Shown: positions 1 through 8,461, numbered from the stretch's first letter. The stretch is 34,938 nucleotides of DNA from Dethiosulfatibacter sp. (GCA_019084435.1 JAHRFV010000226.1:1-34938); one strand, 5' to 3'. Translations and numbers: made by a program. The notes: generated by a model not told the origin, from the letters alone.

Positions 1-115
1 ATGGTAGTTATAGTATACACTATAGCGGGGGTGAGATGGTTGCAATTGGCCATCTTTTTCCTTTTTTTTTGTAAAAAAACAGGACCCTCCGTTTAAGAGA
101 ATCCTGCTTTGTCTA
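1..115. other. Left-edge sequence without a supportable gene
   Basis: A short plus-strand frame is open from base 1 to 93 (about 30 codons, hydrophobic in the middle). It has no ribosome binding site inside the window and no recognisable family. It could be the tail of an upstream gene, since a terminator follows, but this cannot be shown. Confidence 0.3.
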
Positions 116-146
116 GGGGGCTATTTCCCGACAGCCCCTTTCTTTT
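116..146 (+). terminator. Rho-independent terminator, plus strand
   Basis: GGGGCT (117-122) pairs with AGCCCC (133-138) across a ~10-base loop and is followed by TTTCTTTT. It would end a plus-strand transcript entering from the left of the window and insulates the perR-like promoter. Confidence 0.65.
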
Positions 147-176
147 AATTGAAATTAACCAGCAGAACAGCAATCG

Positions 177-205
177 TTGACAACCTTTTCTCTTTATATT
201 AAAAT
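177..205 (+). promoter_or_regulatory. Sigma-A-type promoter of the perR-like gene
   Basis: A perfect -35 TTGACA (177-182) is separated by 17 bases from -10 TAAAAT (200-205), about 75 bases before the chosen ATG. The AT-rich leader (about 215-245) contains TTATAA/TTATTA-like half-sites. These could be a PerR/Fur operator for autoregulation, but no clean palindrome is visible. Confidence 0.6.
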
Positions 206-279
206 GACATTGTACTTATTATAAATTTACTCTTATTATTGAGTTTTATTTCAAAATATTTTTGAAAGAAGGAAATCTC

Positions 280-693
280 ATGAATACACTGTTTCAGGAT
301 TTGACTAACCTGTTGGCACAAAATGACATCAGACCATCTTACCAAAGAATTAAGATTTTAGAGTATCTCCACAACAATCATACACACCCAACAGCAGATG
401 ATATTTTTCTTGCTCTGATACCTGAAATACCAACTCTATCTAAGTCCACAGTCTACAATACTCTTGATCTTTTTATCAATAACGATTTGGTGAAACTACT
501 AAGTATTGAAGACACAGAAGCCAGATATGACATCTTAACCAATAACCATGGTCATTTTAAATGTATGTCATGTGGTGAGATCTATAATTTCAGCATTGAT
601 ATTGATAGCATTACAACTGACGAACTAGATGATTTTTTGATAAATGATAAAAATGTTTATTTCAAAGGTGTTTGCCCTAAATGTCAGCATTAA
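280..693 (+). CDS. Fur-family transcriptional regulator, PerR-like
   Basis: This is a metal-dependent repressor of the Fur/PerR family, probably sensing peroxide or metal. An N-terminal winged helix (about residues 1-80, with the recognition-helix motif STVYNTL) precedes a C-terminal dimerisation domain. That domain carries two CxxC structural zinc motifs (CMSC and CPKC) and an HGHF segment with upstream Asp, which fits the PerR regulatory metal site (His, Asp, His, His, Asp). The length (137 aa) is typical. An in-frame TTG lies at 262, but AGAAGG sits 7 bases before the ATG at 280, so that ATG was chosen. It is the only plus-strand gene in the window and is convergent with the GNAT gene. PerR rather than Fur or Zur is inferred from motif spacing alone. 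Confidence 0.88.
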   Translation: MNTLFQDLTNLLAQNDIRPSYQRIKILEYLHNNHTHPTADDIFLALIPEIPTLSKSTVYNTLDLFINNDLVKLLSIEDTEARYDILTNNHGHFKCMSCGEIYNFSIDIDSITTDELDDFLINDKNVYFKGVCPKCQH

Positions 694-719
694 GCAAAAA
701 ATAGTTAGAAAAAGAAAAA

Positions 720-743
720 AATGCTGACTAATCAATCAGCATT
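720..743 (-). terminator. Terminator overlapping the end of the GNAT gene
   Basis: AATGCTGA (720-727) pairs perfectly with TCAGCATT (736-743). Read on the minus strand it is followed by a T-run, so it ends the peptidase/DUF6054/GNAT operon. The stem begins inside the last codons of the GNAT gene. The plus strand has no T-tract here, so it is less likely to serve the perR-like gene. Confidence 0.7.
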
Positions 744-1261
744 CCCATTATTATTGAATCATAGAACTTATCGTCTATCAGCATGTCTCTGCAAACTGTA
801 CCCTCTACAATAAATCCTTTTTTCCTATATAGATTCAGACCCCTGACATTATCGGTACGGACTTTAAGATTGATTTTTCTTATGACGCCAGTTTTTTTGC
901 TCCAGTTCACCAGATAATCAATCATCTTTTCACCTATCCCTTTCCCCCAATAGGGTTCAAGGATACTGATTCCCAGCTCACCAGCATGTCTCAACCTAGG
1001 TTTTGTCCCACCAGTCAAACTGACACAGCCGATTACGCTGTCATCATGTAGTACCAATGCCATCAATGCATTTTGCTGATTTAAGGAGTTTTCTAAAAAC
1101 ATTTCTTCTTGTTCCAATGAGATTTTCATTTCTCCAACACCAAAGGTTAAAAAATCCGTTTCTCCAGCTATCTTGTCTAGATACTCAATCAAAGCCTTTG
1201 CGTCAGTTTTGGTGGATTCCCTTATGATAAACTCCATATTATCGATGTGAAATTTCTCCAT
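728..1261 (-). CDS. GNAT-family N-acetyltransferase
   Basis: This 177-aa protein is a predicted acetyl-CoA-dependent acetyltransferase of the Gcn5-related family. The signature is the acetyl-CoA loop in motif A, YWGKGIGEKM (about residues 105-114), followed by the usual C-terminal NLYRKKGF motif (about 143-150). The overall layout is like RimJ/RimL or PaiA-type small GNATs, and the substrate cannot be told. GGGAG precedes the ATG. It lies 14 bases after the DUF6054 gene and is the last gene of a three-gene operon whose terminator overlaps its 3' end. Confidence 0.88.
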   Translation of the reverse strand: MEKFHIDNMEFIIRESTKTDAKALIEYLDKIAGETDFLTFGVGEMKISLEQEEMFLENSLNQQNALMALVLHDDSVIGCVSLTGGTKPRLRHAGELGISILEPYWGKGIGEKMIDYLVNWSKKTGVIRKINLKVRTDNVRGLNLYRKKGFIVEGTVCRDMLIDDKFYDSIIMGMLID

Positions 1262-1275
1262 TTTAGATCTCCCAA

Positions 1276-1608
1276 TTAATACTCAATAATATAGTCTTTC
1301 AATATTCGATGGACAGAGTTCGCAAACTCATTTGAAGCTCCCCAGTCAAAACTAATAAACATACCTTGTGATGCACCGGTTGCTATTGCCCTTACTTCGG
1401 TTCTACCTTGAACATTGTCACAGATAACTGTAAGTGCTGCCCTATTGCTATTGCGGATAAAATATTTCTCATATACCAGCGTTCCGATTCCTTTTCCGTA
1501 GTTTAAGTCAATGTACTCATCATAGACAAGACTGGCTGAATGGTTTTGTTTAATAATTCTAAGAGTTTCCTCAGGAGTTATAGTAACATTAAATGCAATT
1601 GTGCTCAC
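1276..1608 (-). CDS. DUF6054 family protein
   Basis: This is a 110-aa protein of unknown function that resembles DUF6054, a small soluble family of Firmicutes. No membrane segment, signal peptide or metal motif is visible. It starts at GTG; the G of GTG is also the last base of the preceding peptidase's TAG stop, and GGAGGG sits 8 bases upstream inside the peptidase gene, so translation is probably coupled. The pairing with an aminopeptidase and an acetyltransferase gives no firm functional hint. The family assignment is from memory of its conserved sequence. Confidence 0.7.
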   Translation of the reverse strand: MSTIAFNVTITPEETLRIIKQNHSASLVYDEYIDLNYGKGIGTLVYEKYFIRNSNRAALTVICDNVQGRTEVRAIATGASQGMFISFDWGASNEFANSVHRILKDYIIEY

Positions 1609-2843
1609 TAATCTGTCCCTCCAATAACAAAATTCCCTTTTGAAAATACTTGTACTTGACTCCCATCCTGAGTCACACCAACTATTTCCATATCCTTTGT
1701 TCCTATCATAAAATCAACGTGTACCAGTGAATCGTTAACCCCTGCATTTTTAAGCTCGTCTAAACTCATATTCGCACCGCCCTTTAGGCAGGTTGGATAG
1801 GCTTTGCCTAATGCTAGATGGCATGAAGCGTTTTCATCATAAAGTGTGTTATAAAACAATATTCCCTGGTTGGATATTGGTGAATCATGTGGTACCAAGG
1901 CAACTTCTCCCAACCTTTTAGATCCCTCATCTGTTTCCAACAATTCTCTTAGAACATCCACCCCATTATTGGCTCCAAAATCGACAACAGTACCCTCCTT
2001 GAACTTAAACCAGAAATTCTCAATCAGATTTCCGTTATAATTAAGTGGCATCGAACTATAAACCTTTCCATTGACACCAAGCATGTGAGGAGCAGTAAAG
2101 ACTTCTTCTGTTGGCATGTTTGCAAAAAACATCTGACCGTCCGGTCCTTTGTCGCTTCCGCCAAACCATGTGTGACCAACTGGCAAGTCGATTGTCAGAT
2201 TGGTGCCCAATTTATTGCTGTAGTGAAGCGATTTGAAATTATGATTGTTCAAAAAACCTGTTCTGTTGTTCAGATCTTGTTGATGTTGATGCCAGGCTTC
2301 AATAGGATTATCCATGTCAACCCGTACGGATTTTAAGATTGCATTCCAAAGCGACTCCATTGCTTCTTCATTCTCTGCATAAGGAAATACTTTTTTTGCC
2401 CAAGCCAATGTTGGTATTGAAGCCACACACCATACATTCAAATTGCTCATCATTCTTGAACGCCAGAATTTTAAGGCTTTATTCATGGATTTATTCTGTC
2501 GGCTAATTCTCTTAGGATTCACATCTTTCATCAATTCCGGATCCGATGCTGATATCGTCATGAATGCTGCATTCGTTTTTGAGTAATCTGTAAAAAACGT
2601 CGTCATCCATTCGGGTACCTCATCAAAAATCTCATCAGATGCCATATCATATCGTATTTTGCTAGATTTTTCGTCCAACCATCTGACTACCACCTCACGA
2701 GCACCGGCTTCATAAGCCTTAACTGTCAAAATCCTTGTAAACTCAGCAGTCTCAATTGGTGAACTAATCACAAGAGTTTGGTTTTTTTGTATGTTTATGC
2801 CTACTTTTATCAGCAATTCTGCGTACTTCTCAATTCTATGCAT
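1608..2843 (-). CDS. M29-family metallo-aminopeptidase (AmpS/AmpT type)
   Basis: This 411-aa protein is a cytoplasmic aminopeptidase of family M29, which removes N-terminal residues from peptides using two divalent metals. The expected ligand segments are all present in the C-terminal half: a Glu in PTEEVFTAP, a Glu in LGEVALV, a His in ASCHLALG and the His/Asp pair in VHVDFMIG. The length matches the family (about 410 aa). The ATG is preceded by GAGGAGG with a 5-base spacer. It is the first gene of the operon with DUF6054 and GNAT. The assignment is secure; the peptide specificity is unknown. Confidence 0.93.
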   Translation of the reverse strand: MHRIEKYAELLIKVGINIQKNQTLVISSPIETAEFTRILTVKAYEAGAREVVVRWLDEKSSKIRYDMASDEIFDEVPEWMTTFFTDYSKTNAAFMTISASDPELMKDVNPKRISRQNKSMNKALKFWRSRMMSNLNVWCVASIPTLAWAKKVFPYAENEEAMESLWNAILKSVRVDMDNPIEAWHQHQQDLNNRTGFLNNHNFKSLHYSNKLGTNLTIDLPVGHTWFGGSDKGPDGQMFFANMPTEEVFTAPHMLGVNGKVYSSMPLNYNGNLIENFWFKFKEGTVVDFGANNGVDVLRELLETDEGSKRLGEVALVPHDSPISNQGILFYNTLYDENASCHLALGKAYPTCLKGGANMSLDELKNAGVNDSLVHVDFMIGTKDMEIVGVTQDGSQVQVFSKGNFVIGGTD

Positions 2844-2887
2844 TTGAACCTCCTCAGTTAATTATTTGATTCATACTACACACTATT

Positions 2888-3373
2888 TTAAACTAACACT
2901 GAAATAATTTTTCTCTTCAAAGTGCTTGAAGCTGAATAAATGTTTCTGTAAGTTGTAACACTAGCCTGTTGAGACATTTTCCTCTGGTCCGTTCCACACC
3001 ACACGGCAAAGTGTTCACAATTGTTCTTGGTCAGATGGTAGCCGTCAAAATCACTTCCAACAAGATCCTTGGCTCTTTCGATAATCTCATCTCTCGTAAA
3101 TTTTACATCAATAACATCATCTATCTCTATGTCACCACCAGCTTTTAAGAATTCAGATAGTGGGACCTGACTTATAACTCCTTGATTCAGCTTTAATATA
3201 CTAGGACTATAAAAATGAATGATTTCGTTATTGTCTATCATAATACCGTAATGTCTGTATAACACAAATCTGGCTATCAATTTATCCAACCAGGTGCTTT
3301 CTTCATTTAGCCTGTTACTTATATCTTTAAACCATGAAGGTTTTCGTTCCACATATACTATACGACCTGTCAT
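2888..3373 (-). CDS. LRAT-domain (permuted NlpC/P60-like) protein
   Basis: This 161-aa protein is a single-domain member of the lecithin:retinol acyltransferase-like group, a circularly permuted papain fold seen in bacterial lipid- or amide-modifying enzymes. The visible catalytic elements are the His in RHYGIMID (about residue 41), a second His in EIIHFYSP, and the nucleophile Cys in NNCEHF (about residue 123). No signal peptide is evident, although the N-terminal half is basic and amphipathic. AGAGGG precedes the ATG. It is probably transcribed alone. The fold is well supported; the substrate (phospholipid acyl chain or peptide) is unknown. Confidence 0.82.
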   Translation of the reverse strand: MTGRIVYVERKPSWFKDISNRLNEESTWLDKLIARFVLYRHYGIMIDNNEIIHFYSPSILKLNQGVISQVPLSEFLKAGGDIEIDDVIDVKFTRDEIIERAKDLVGSDFDGYHLTKNNCEHFAVWCGTDQRKMSQQASVTTYRNIYSASSTLKRKIISVLV

Positions 3374-3480
3374 ATTTGAATCCCTCTGTCCATTTAAATT
3401 TGCTTGAGGTCTTAACCGTTTTGTACAAGCTTTTGTATTATATCCCTTTGATCAACAAAAGAAAAGAGTTTTACATATTT

Positions 3481-4119
3481 TTAATCCACTATATAGTCAG
3501 TTGAGGTTATGCGTCTATAAAAATTAAGCTTAGACATTTGATAATATGGAATTAGATAAAGAAATCCCAATCCAAATGTTATTACTGATAGGAAAAACCA
3601 ACCTATAAATGATAAAAAGAAAGTAAAGAAATCCATCTTATGTCCATACATTATTTTTGACGAAGTATTTATTGCCTCTATAAAAGTTATATCAGGATTT
3701 TCAGCCATAAGATAGTAACCCATAGAGTAACGAATTGCTGCAATAATACCAGGCACAACTAGAAGAAAAGTCCATAAAACCATAAAAATACCGGATACCA
3801 AGTGAAATAGGAAAGTCCTCTTGAAATCACTAAAGCCTTAAAAAATGACACTCACATTCACATTCTCTGATTTACCAATCTTCATATAAAAATAAGCCGC
3901 TCCCAAGGAAAGTGGGCCTGAAAGAATAAGGCTTAAAAGATTGCCAAAATGTAAAGAATTTAAATAAATTCCTGATCTGACTGATTCGCTTGTGTTCTGC
4001 TGTGTGAATGCATCTGTTAGAATCCAGATAATTATGCTAACCGCAATAGCTTTACCCCAGTTGCCTTCGAGCATTTTTTTTGCATCTTCTTTAATATTGT
4101 TCATATTATATGAGTCCAT
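3481..4119 (-). pseudogene. DUF975 integral membrane protein, interrupted by an in-frame TAA
   Basis: Bases 4119-3841 encode the N-terminal half (first helix near WGKAIAVSIIIWIL, then the loop before NVSVIF). After one TAA (3838-3840) the same frame continues without loss as GFSDFKRTFLF and the typical DUF975 C-terminal half (LLVVPGIIAAIRYSMGYYLMAENP, quoted as PGIIAAIRYSMG and YYLMAENP), ending at 3481. The frame is unchanged, so this is a nonsense codon and not a frameshift. Homologues keep a residue here (often Ser, Asp or Tyr), and TCA to TAA or TAC to TAA is a single change. An internal ATG at 3801 could restart the C-terminal half but has no good ribosome binding site. The stop of the upstream C_GCAxxG_C_C gene directly abuts this ATG, with GGAGGAT inside that gene. 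Confidence 0.82.
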
Positions 4120-4557
4120 TTAATCCTCCGTTATTTTGATTTTTTCTTTGTTTAATCGTTGGCTTATCATTTCATCCAAAATTTCATTGGAATATCTGAC
4201 AACCAGATCACATTTAGTTATATCATCTCGATACATTTCTTTGAGAGTGGTGCAATTTTCTGTTGATAGTTTTTCGACAAATCTATTAAAGAACTCCGAA
4301 GCCATTTCTTTGGATTCTGTACTTTCATGTGCCTTATCTTTAACAAACATTACACCAAGCACCGCCAGAGCTCCTGTTAGGGCTCCACATACACTGCCAA
4401 CACCCATTCCTCCTCCAAAAGCTGCCATAGCTCTTAAAGTGTCTTTGTTTAGTTTTAAACTATACACTTCATTTGCAGCATTGATGGTTGCCTCGGCACA
4501 ATTCAAATTGTGAACTTGACTATAATAAGTCACCGCTTTTTCTGCAAGATTATTCAT
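4120..4557 (-). CDS. C_GCAxxG_C_C family putative redox-active protein
   Basis: This 145-aa protein belongs to the C_GCAxxG_C_C family, named for its cysteine pattern and common in anaerobes. The N-terminal Cys is in LNCAEAT (about residue 20), the core is VCGALTGA (about 57-64), and two further Cys occur in ENCTTL and TKCDLV. A glycine-rich hydrophobic segment (FGGGMGVGS) precedes the core and may be membrane-associated. The family is thought to do redox or metal chemistry, but no reaction is established. Its TAA is immediately followed by the ATG of the broken DUF975 gene, so the two are probably co-translated. Confidence 0.88.
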   Translation of the reverse strand: MNNLAEKAVTYYSQVHNLNCAEATINAANEVYSLKLNKDTLRAMAAFGGGMGVGSVCGALTGALAVLGVMFVKDKAHESTESKEMASEFFNRFVEKLSTENCTTLKEMYRDDITKCDLVVRYSNEILDEMISQRLNKEKIKITED

Positions 4558-4716
4558 CGCATTCCCCTTTATCTATAATAGAATATGAATATTAAAATCA
4601 TCATAATAGAAACTTAAAACTTCATTAAAAATATTATCTCATTTATTATATCAGCAGATGCTTGCAGACTCAATAGCCACAATATTGGGTTTAATCAATA
4701 CAACTAAAAACCAGTT

Positions 4717-4849
4717 TTGTCCGATGACTAACAGTGCTAAGACTCCCACTTCTATAAGTGAGAGATAAGCACTGTAGAGTCCCTGGATAACGGTCTCTAA
4801 GGTTCAGGTGGTGTTTCATACACCATCTGAACCCAAGAACCCTGTTGAT
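4717..4849 (-). ncRNA. Structured repeat element, copy 1 (orphan OMEGA-RNA-like or PATE-like)
   Basis: This is about 133 bp, nearly identical to copies at 23439-23572 (plus strand) and 27614-27745 (minus strand). In the RNA sense, GGGTTCTTGG pairs with CCAGGGACTC over ten positions (with G-U pairs) and encloses a hairpin that begins GGTTCAGATGG and ends CACCTGAACC. A compound hairpin follows: ACAGTGCT with AGCACTGT around CTCTCACTT and AAGTGGGAG. G-U pairs are possible only in this orientation, which sets the strand. There is no nuclease ORF. The 5' end lies just after the T-run of the yggT-like gene's terminator. Class (IscB HEARO/omegaRNA, TnpB reRNA or a PATE) is inferred, not proven. Confidence 0.6.
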
Positions 4850-4853
4850 ATAT

Positions 4854-4882
4854 AAAAAAGCCGATATCATTAAGATATCAGC
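4854..4882 (-). terminator. Terminator of the YggT-family gene
   Basis: On the minus strand GCTGATATC and GATATCGGC form a 9-bp stem with a 5-base loop, followed by six T. It lies about 50 bases past the YggT-family stop. The repeat element copy 1 begins a few bases after the T-run. Confidence 0.8.
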
Positions 4883-4929
4883 TTCATTTAACGCATAATC
4901 ATTTTTTATTACTCTAGTCAATTTAATTC

Positions 4930-5289
4930 TTATGCTTGATGTTGCGGTTTCTCTACGTCTTGGCCTTTTGTCAAAATTATGATTAGTTTAACAATACCCC
5001 AAGCTATCAATGCATATACTATCATAGCTATGATAGTGCCCGGTTCAAGAACAGCGCTGGTTTCTATACCATCTGTTGTCGCAGTTCTGAATATGGCTTC
5101 AAATGGCACTAAAAATATATTTGTGACTGAATATATCAAAGACACAAAACCACTTTCCGGGTTCGCTCCTAAAAGCCTGAATACGAGACGAAAAGCTAGC
5201 AACGACTCTAATACGCCTAAAATATAATAAACCATTCTTCCTGACGTAAAAGCTTTTTTTTCAGGTGAATCAACAATTCTATCGTTCAT
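4930..5289 (-). CDS. YggT-family membrane protein
   Basis: This 119-aa protein has the layout of YggT-family proteins: a short polar N-terminus, a first helix near residues 20-40 (VYYILGVLESLLAFRLVFRL), the LGANPESGF loop, a second amphipathic stretch through FLVPFEAIF, and a C-terminal helix (about 80-105). The family is linked to envelope stress or osmotic tolerance and to cell division in some bacteria; a precise role is unknown. An ATG lies 27 bases further upstream, but AGGAGG sits directly before the ATG at 5289, so this start was taken. A 51-aa two-helix membrane protein lies 47 bases upstream, probably in the same transcript. Confidence 0.82.
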   Translation of the reverse strand: MNDRIVDSPEKKAFTSGRMVYYILGVLESLLAFRLVFRLLGANPESGFVSLIYSVTNIFLVPFEAIFRTATTDGIETSAVLEPGTIIAMIVYALIAWGIVKLIIILTKGQDVEKPQHQA

Positions 5290-5336
5290 AATTATTCCTC
5301 CTGGAATTTCTATCATTTTTGTGGAAACATGTAAAT

Positions 5337-5492
5337 TTATTTCTTAAGTAGGATTAGTGCGCCTGCTACAATTGCAAGCACGGCCATCAGAACATCTCCA
5401 GATGGAATTTCAATGCTTGTTACTTGTAAAAGTCCTGTCAAAACTAACCATACACCTAGAACCAACATTCCTAGATTTTTGGTAACCTTCAT
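5337..5492 (-). CDS. Small 51-aa two-helix membrane protein
   Basis: This 51-codon gene encodes MKVTKNLGML followed by two hydrophobic helices (about residues 8-23 and 33-49) separated by the short polar turn TSIEIPSGD, ending in LLKK. GGAGG lies 10 bases before the chosen ATG; an ATG overlapping the Shine-Dalgarno is too close to use. It resembles small two-helix membrane proteins often found beside YggT-like genes, but I do not recognise a named family. It lies directly upstream of the YggT-family gene, suggesting co-expression in the envelope. Confidence 0.75.
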   Translation of the reverse strand: MKVTKNLGMLVLGVWLVLTGLLQVTSIEIPSGDVLMAVLAIVAGALILLKK

Positions 5493-5546
5493 ATCTATCA
5501 TTTCCTCCATTCAGAATATAGATTTCACAAAAGGCAAACCAACATA

Positions 5547-5570
5547 AAATCGACCATGTCTGGTCGATTT
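5547..5570. terminator. 10-bp perfect inverted repeat, terminator or operator
   Basis: AAATCGACCA (5547-5556) is the perfect reverse complement of TGGTCGATTT (5561-5570), with a 4-base loop. On the minus strand it ends in TTTTATG, a weak terminator tail about 160 bases after the zincin gene. It also sits in the leader of the 51-aa protein gene, where it could act as an operator. Nothing else is recognisable in 5493-5727, which is very AT-rich. Confidence 0.5.
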
Positions 5571-5727
5571 CTTAAGTCAATATGTGGGGTAATGTATAAT
5601 ACCAGACGTATTAATCAACCCTTTGTTTACATTCTAAATAATTATAGCACATTATAATAATAATTGCAATTTTTATTATATATTTTTATAGTCATATATA
5701 TTAATATATTATTTTATATATAATCTA

Positions 5728-6105
5728 TCAATCAATATCTTTACGTCTTAAATAATCCGAAATAAACTTGGCATCTTCAATTTCCAAGTCTCGTTCGCCT
5801 GCCATAGATTCAAGATGATGCACGAATTCATGCTTTAGAGTATGCATCAGCTTTTGCTTTATTTCTTCTCTGCCCAAACTCCCAAAAACGCGCATAAATG
5901 ATCCATAGTAAATAGTAATATAGCGTCCCAACATACCTCCGCCATGATATTCTCCTAGAATATATAGATCATTAGACCTACCAATGGGATTCTCTTTTGA
6001 TTCGGGTAGCAAAACAATACCACCGTTAAGTCCTTTATAGATTTCTTTGGGTAGGCTTTCAGCTATTTCATTTAACATTGTCTCCATTTCATCTAATGTA
6101 ATCAT
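5728..6105 (-). CDS. Zincin-like metallopeptidase family protein (PF06262 type)
   Basis: This 125-aa protein is a small soluble zinc-metallopeptidase-like protein. The hallmark is KHEFVHHLES (about residues 90-99), an HExxH zinc motif with an extra His, in the position expected for the 'metallopeptidase family protein' group of about 115-130 aa. Upstream, NPIGRSNDLYILGEYHGG matches the usual N-terminal half of that family. No signal peptide is seen, so it is probably cytoplasmic. Its ATG overlaps the stop of the upstream membrane protein gene (ATGA arrangement), so the two are translationally coupled. Substrates are unknown for the family. Confidence 0.8.
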   Translation of the reverse strand: MITLDEMETMLNEIAESLPKEIYKGLNGGIVLLPESKENPIGRSNDLYILGEYHGGGMLGRYITIYYGSFMRVFGSLGREEIKQKLMHTLKHEFVHHLESMAGERDLEIEDAKFISDYLRRKDID

Positions 6106-6473
6106 TCAGTCATCCTCCTGTCAGATATGAATTCGTTATTATGAGATTTCAAAACAAGTTTGTTGTAAATTTCGTACCATCTTTGAACTCCATTTTCCAA
6201 CTTATAGTAATGTAATATGTAAAATATTTCCAATACTATAAGCATTAGAACGATAATTGTTAGTCCTGCATTAAAAGTCATCATTAGAGCGTTAAAAAGA
6301 CCAGCTAATATTATGGCAATGCCTATGGTGATAATCAGATGTATCAGTCTTTCGTGTTGAATAAATTCTATCTGGGTCTTATGATACTCAATCAATGCGT
6401 TCCAGTCTTCAAGGTCTTCTGAACCTAGAAAATTTATCATTGATTCCTCATGATTTTGCATGTACTTATACAT
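6102..6473 (-). CDS. Two-helix membrane protein of unknown function
   Basis: This 123-aa protein has a soluble, acidic and His-containing N-terminal helix region (about residues 1-42), two closely spaced transmembrane helices (about 43-64 and 68-90), and a C-terminal cytoplasmic tail containing WYEIYNKLVL. I do not recognise the family. GAGGGAAG precedes the ATG. The gene overlaps the zincin gene by 4 bases, so it may anchor or act with that protein; this is inferred only from coupling. Confidence 0.6.
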   Translation of the reverse strand: MYKYMQNHEESMINFLGSEDLEDWNALIEYHKTQIEFIQHERLIHLIITIGIAIILAGLFNALMMTFNAGLTIIVLMLIVLEIFYILHYYKLENGVQRWYEIYNKLVLKSHNNEFISDRRMTE

Positions 6474-6564
6474 TCATCTTCCCTCTTTCAAAAACCAATT
6501 TACGCTTTTCACATTAAAGTATATTACATCATTGGCTAATATGCCAGTCCTAACATAAGACATC

Positions 6565-6588
6565 AAAAAACCTCCTTTTGCAGGAGGT
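6565..6588 (-). terminator. Terminator of the surface-protein gene
   Basis: CCTCC (6571-6575) pairs with GGAGG (6583-6587), flanked on the minus strand by a six-base T-run (6570-6565). It lies about 25 bases after the DUF11-repeat protein's stop codon. Confidence 0.8.
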
Positions 6589-6613
6589 CCATAATTTAAG
6601 TTTAGCTAGTCAA

Positions 6614-8399
6614 TTATCTGAGATCATTTCTTCTGTTAATGAAAACATATCCCGCATAAGCTGCCATTGCACCAATACCATAAAAAACTATTGGTGATGA
6701 AGCATTTGTGTCCGGTATGGGCACTGTAATCTCATCTATCTCCTCTGGTACGACTGGTTCTGCTACTGCTACAACAATCGTTACAGGCACTGAATCCACA
6801 ACGTCGTTTGCTTGGTCGTCAGATGCACTTGCAGTATTAGTCAACAATCCAGCTGTCATAGCTAAGTAACTTCCAGTGAATATGCTGCTATCGCCTACTG
6901 CTAACGTATTGATTGTGGTATTCAATCCAATCATTTCATCTAAAACAGAGATGTCGTTTAGTGTCGCATTACCTGTATTGGTCACAGTAATTCTATAGTT
7001 TATAGTGTCTCCAATCTCGGCCTCAGCAGTATCTGATGTTTTAACAATAGACATGCTGTATACAGGCACTATAGGTACTTCTGTATCTGCGACTACAGTA
7101 GTACTGACTGAATCAGCAACGTAAGATGCTTGATCGTCAGATGCGCTTGCCGTATTGGTTAAAACGCCAGGTGATAAAGCCACGTAACTTCCAGTGAATA
7201 TGCTGCTTTCACCGACAGCTAATCTGGTAATTGTTTCATCTAATCCAATCAATTCATCTGTAACAGAAATGTCGTTCAATGACGCAGCTCCTGTATTGGT
7301 CACAGCGATTGTATAATTAACATTCTACCTCAGTAGCATCTGCCGTTTTGACAATAGACATCCTGTATGTTGTGGGTTCTGGTGTTACAATGTCTGAAAC
7401 AACAGTTACAGTCACAGAGTCGGTAACATTAGGTGCTTGATCATCAGATGCACTCGCTGTATTGGTCAAAGCACCTAGCGTCTGAGCTACATAGCTTCCA
7501 GTGAATATACTACTAGAACCCGCTGCTAAAGAAACGATTGAAGTATTCAATCCAATCATTGTATCTATAACTGAAATATCGGTCAATGGTTCAAGACCCA
7601 TATTTGTTATAGTGATAGTATAAGTGACTGTGTCACCAACTTCAACCGTAACAGCATCTGCTGTTTTGACAATAGACATGTTGTAATCAATATTGCCGAT
7701 GACATTGCTATCTAATGTAACCGCTCCAGTCAATGCCATTACCTTTCCATCAATCTTAGCACCAGTGGTTAATGTGATCGAAACCTGTGCCATTATATCT
7801 CCAGCGAATATGGAATTTGTCCCTAAAGTTGCAGAGCTTCCTACCTGCCAAAAAACATTAGAAGCGCTTGCACCATTAATAAGCAATATTTGACTGTTCG
7901 CAGCCGTTGTGAGCGTAGATCCAGCTTGGAAAATAAAAACGGCATTCGGATCATTTTGTCCGTCCAAAATTAGTGTTCCTGTCAGTCCTATGCTGGTAGC
8001 TGACGTATAGACTCCTGGTGTGAGTGTGCTTCCGCCAAGGTCTGCTGTGATAGTTCCTATAACCGGTGTGGTTGTTCTTCCTGCGGCTTCAATATAAGCT
8101 ATCGACAAGGCTGCCTTAGCCTCCATTGCTACAGCATCAGTCTTATGTAAAGTACCACCAACTAAGGTTACAGAATCAAATCCAGTAACAGAGGTTCCAG
8201 CATAGAGGCCCACATCTCCCTCAATCGTTGTAGGTCCGGTATTGGTGATTGTCGAGCCTGCCAACACTGCAAAGCTTTCTGCGTCTCCAAAATTTATTGG
8301 CAACTCTGCAGCCATAGCAGTTGCAGGTGTTATCATCATGATGCCCAACACAAATGTCATTAAAATAATCCTTACTCTTTTAAACATTGTTTTTTTCAT
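6614..8399 (-). pseudogene. Secreted DUF3494 (ice-binding-like) plus DUF11-repeat surface protein, frameshifted
   Basis: The intact product would be about 595 aa. It has a signal peptide (residues 1-30, MKKTMFKRVR start, AMAA end), a DUF3494 ice-binding-like beta-helix domain (about 35-240, NFGDAESFAVLAG to TLDSNVIGNI), and three DUF11-type beta-sandwich repeats, each opening with MSIVKT and closing with LTNTASASDDQA. It ends with the sorting-like motif IPDTNASS, a hydrophobic helix and RRNDLR. The frame is lost at about 7317-7325. Compared with the other repeats, an 11-nt stretch encoding VGDT is missing after GTAGAA, giving the stop at 7317; the second part is open from about 7319 to 6614. 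The 5' part alone would yield a secreted protein without an anchor. DUF3494 proteins often act as adhesins, not only in ice binding. Confidence 0.82.
6770..7690 (-). repeat. Three ~310-bp direct repeats encoding DUF11 domains
   Basis: Repeat units lie at about 7690-7395, 7370-7085 and 7060-6770. They share near-identical DNA blocks, such as the segment encoding SSIFTGSY and the one encoding NTASASDDQA. Such repeats allow copy-number change by recombination. The 11-nt deletion that breaks the gene lies at the start of the middle unit. Confidence 0.75.
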
Positions 8400-8461
8400 T
8401 TATTCTCAATTCCTTCCATTTTTTCAAATATCTTTGTTTCTGTACAAATTACCAAACTTAG

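Noticed and set aside
2085..2336. Plus-strand open frame inside the M29 peptidase gene
   Set aside because: It is a shadow of a well-supported minus-strand gene, with no ribosome binding site and no family.
4691..4921. Minus-strand open frame of 76 codons
   Set aside because: It reads through repeat element copy 1 and a terminator hairpin, so its sequence is explained by RNA structure and not by protein coding.
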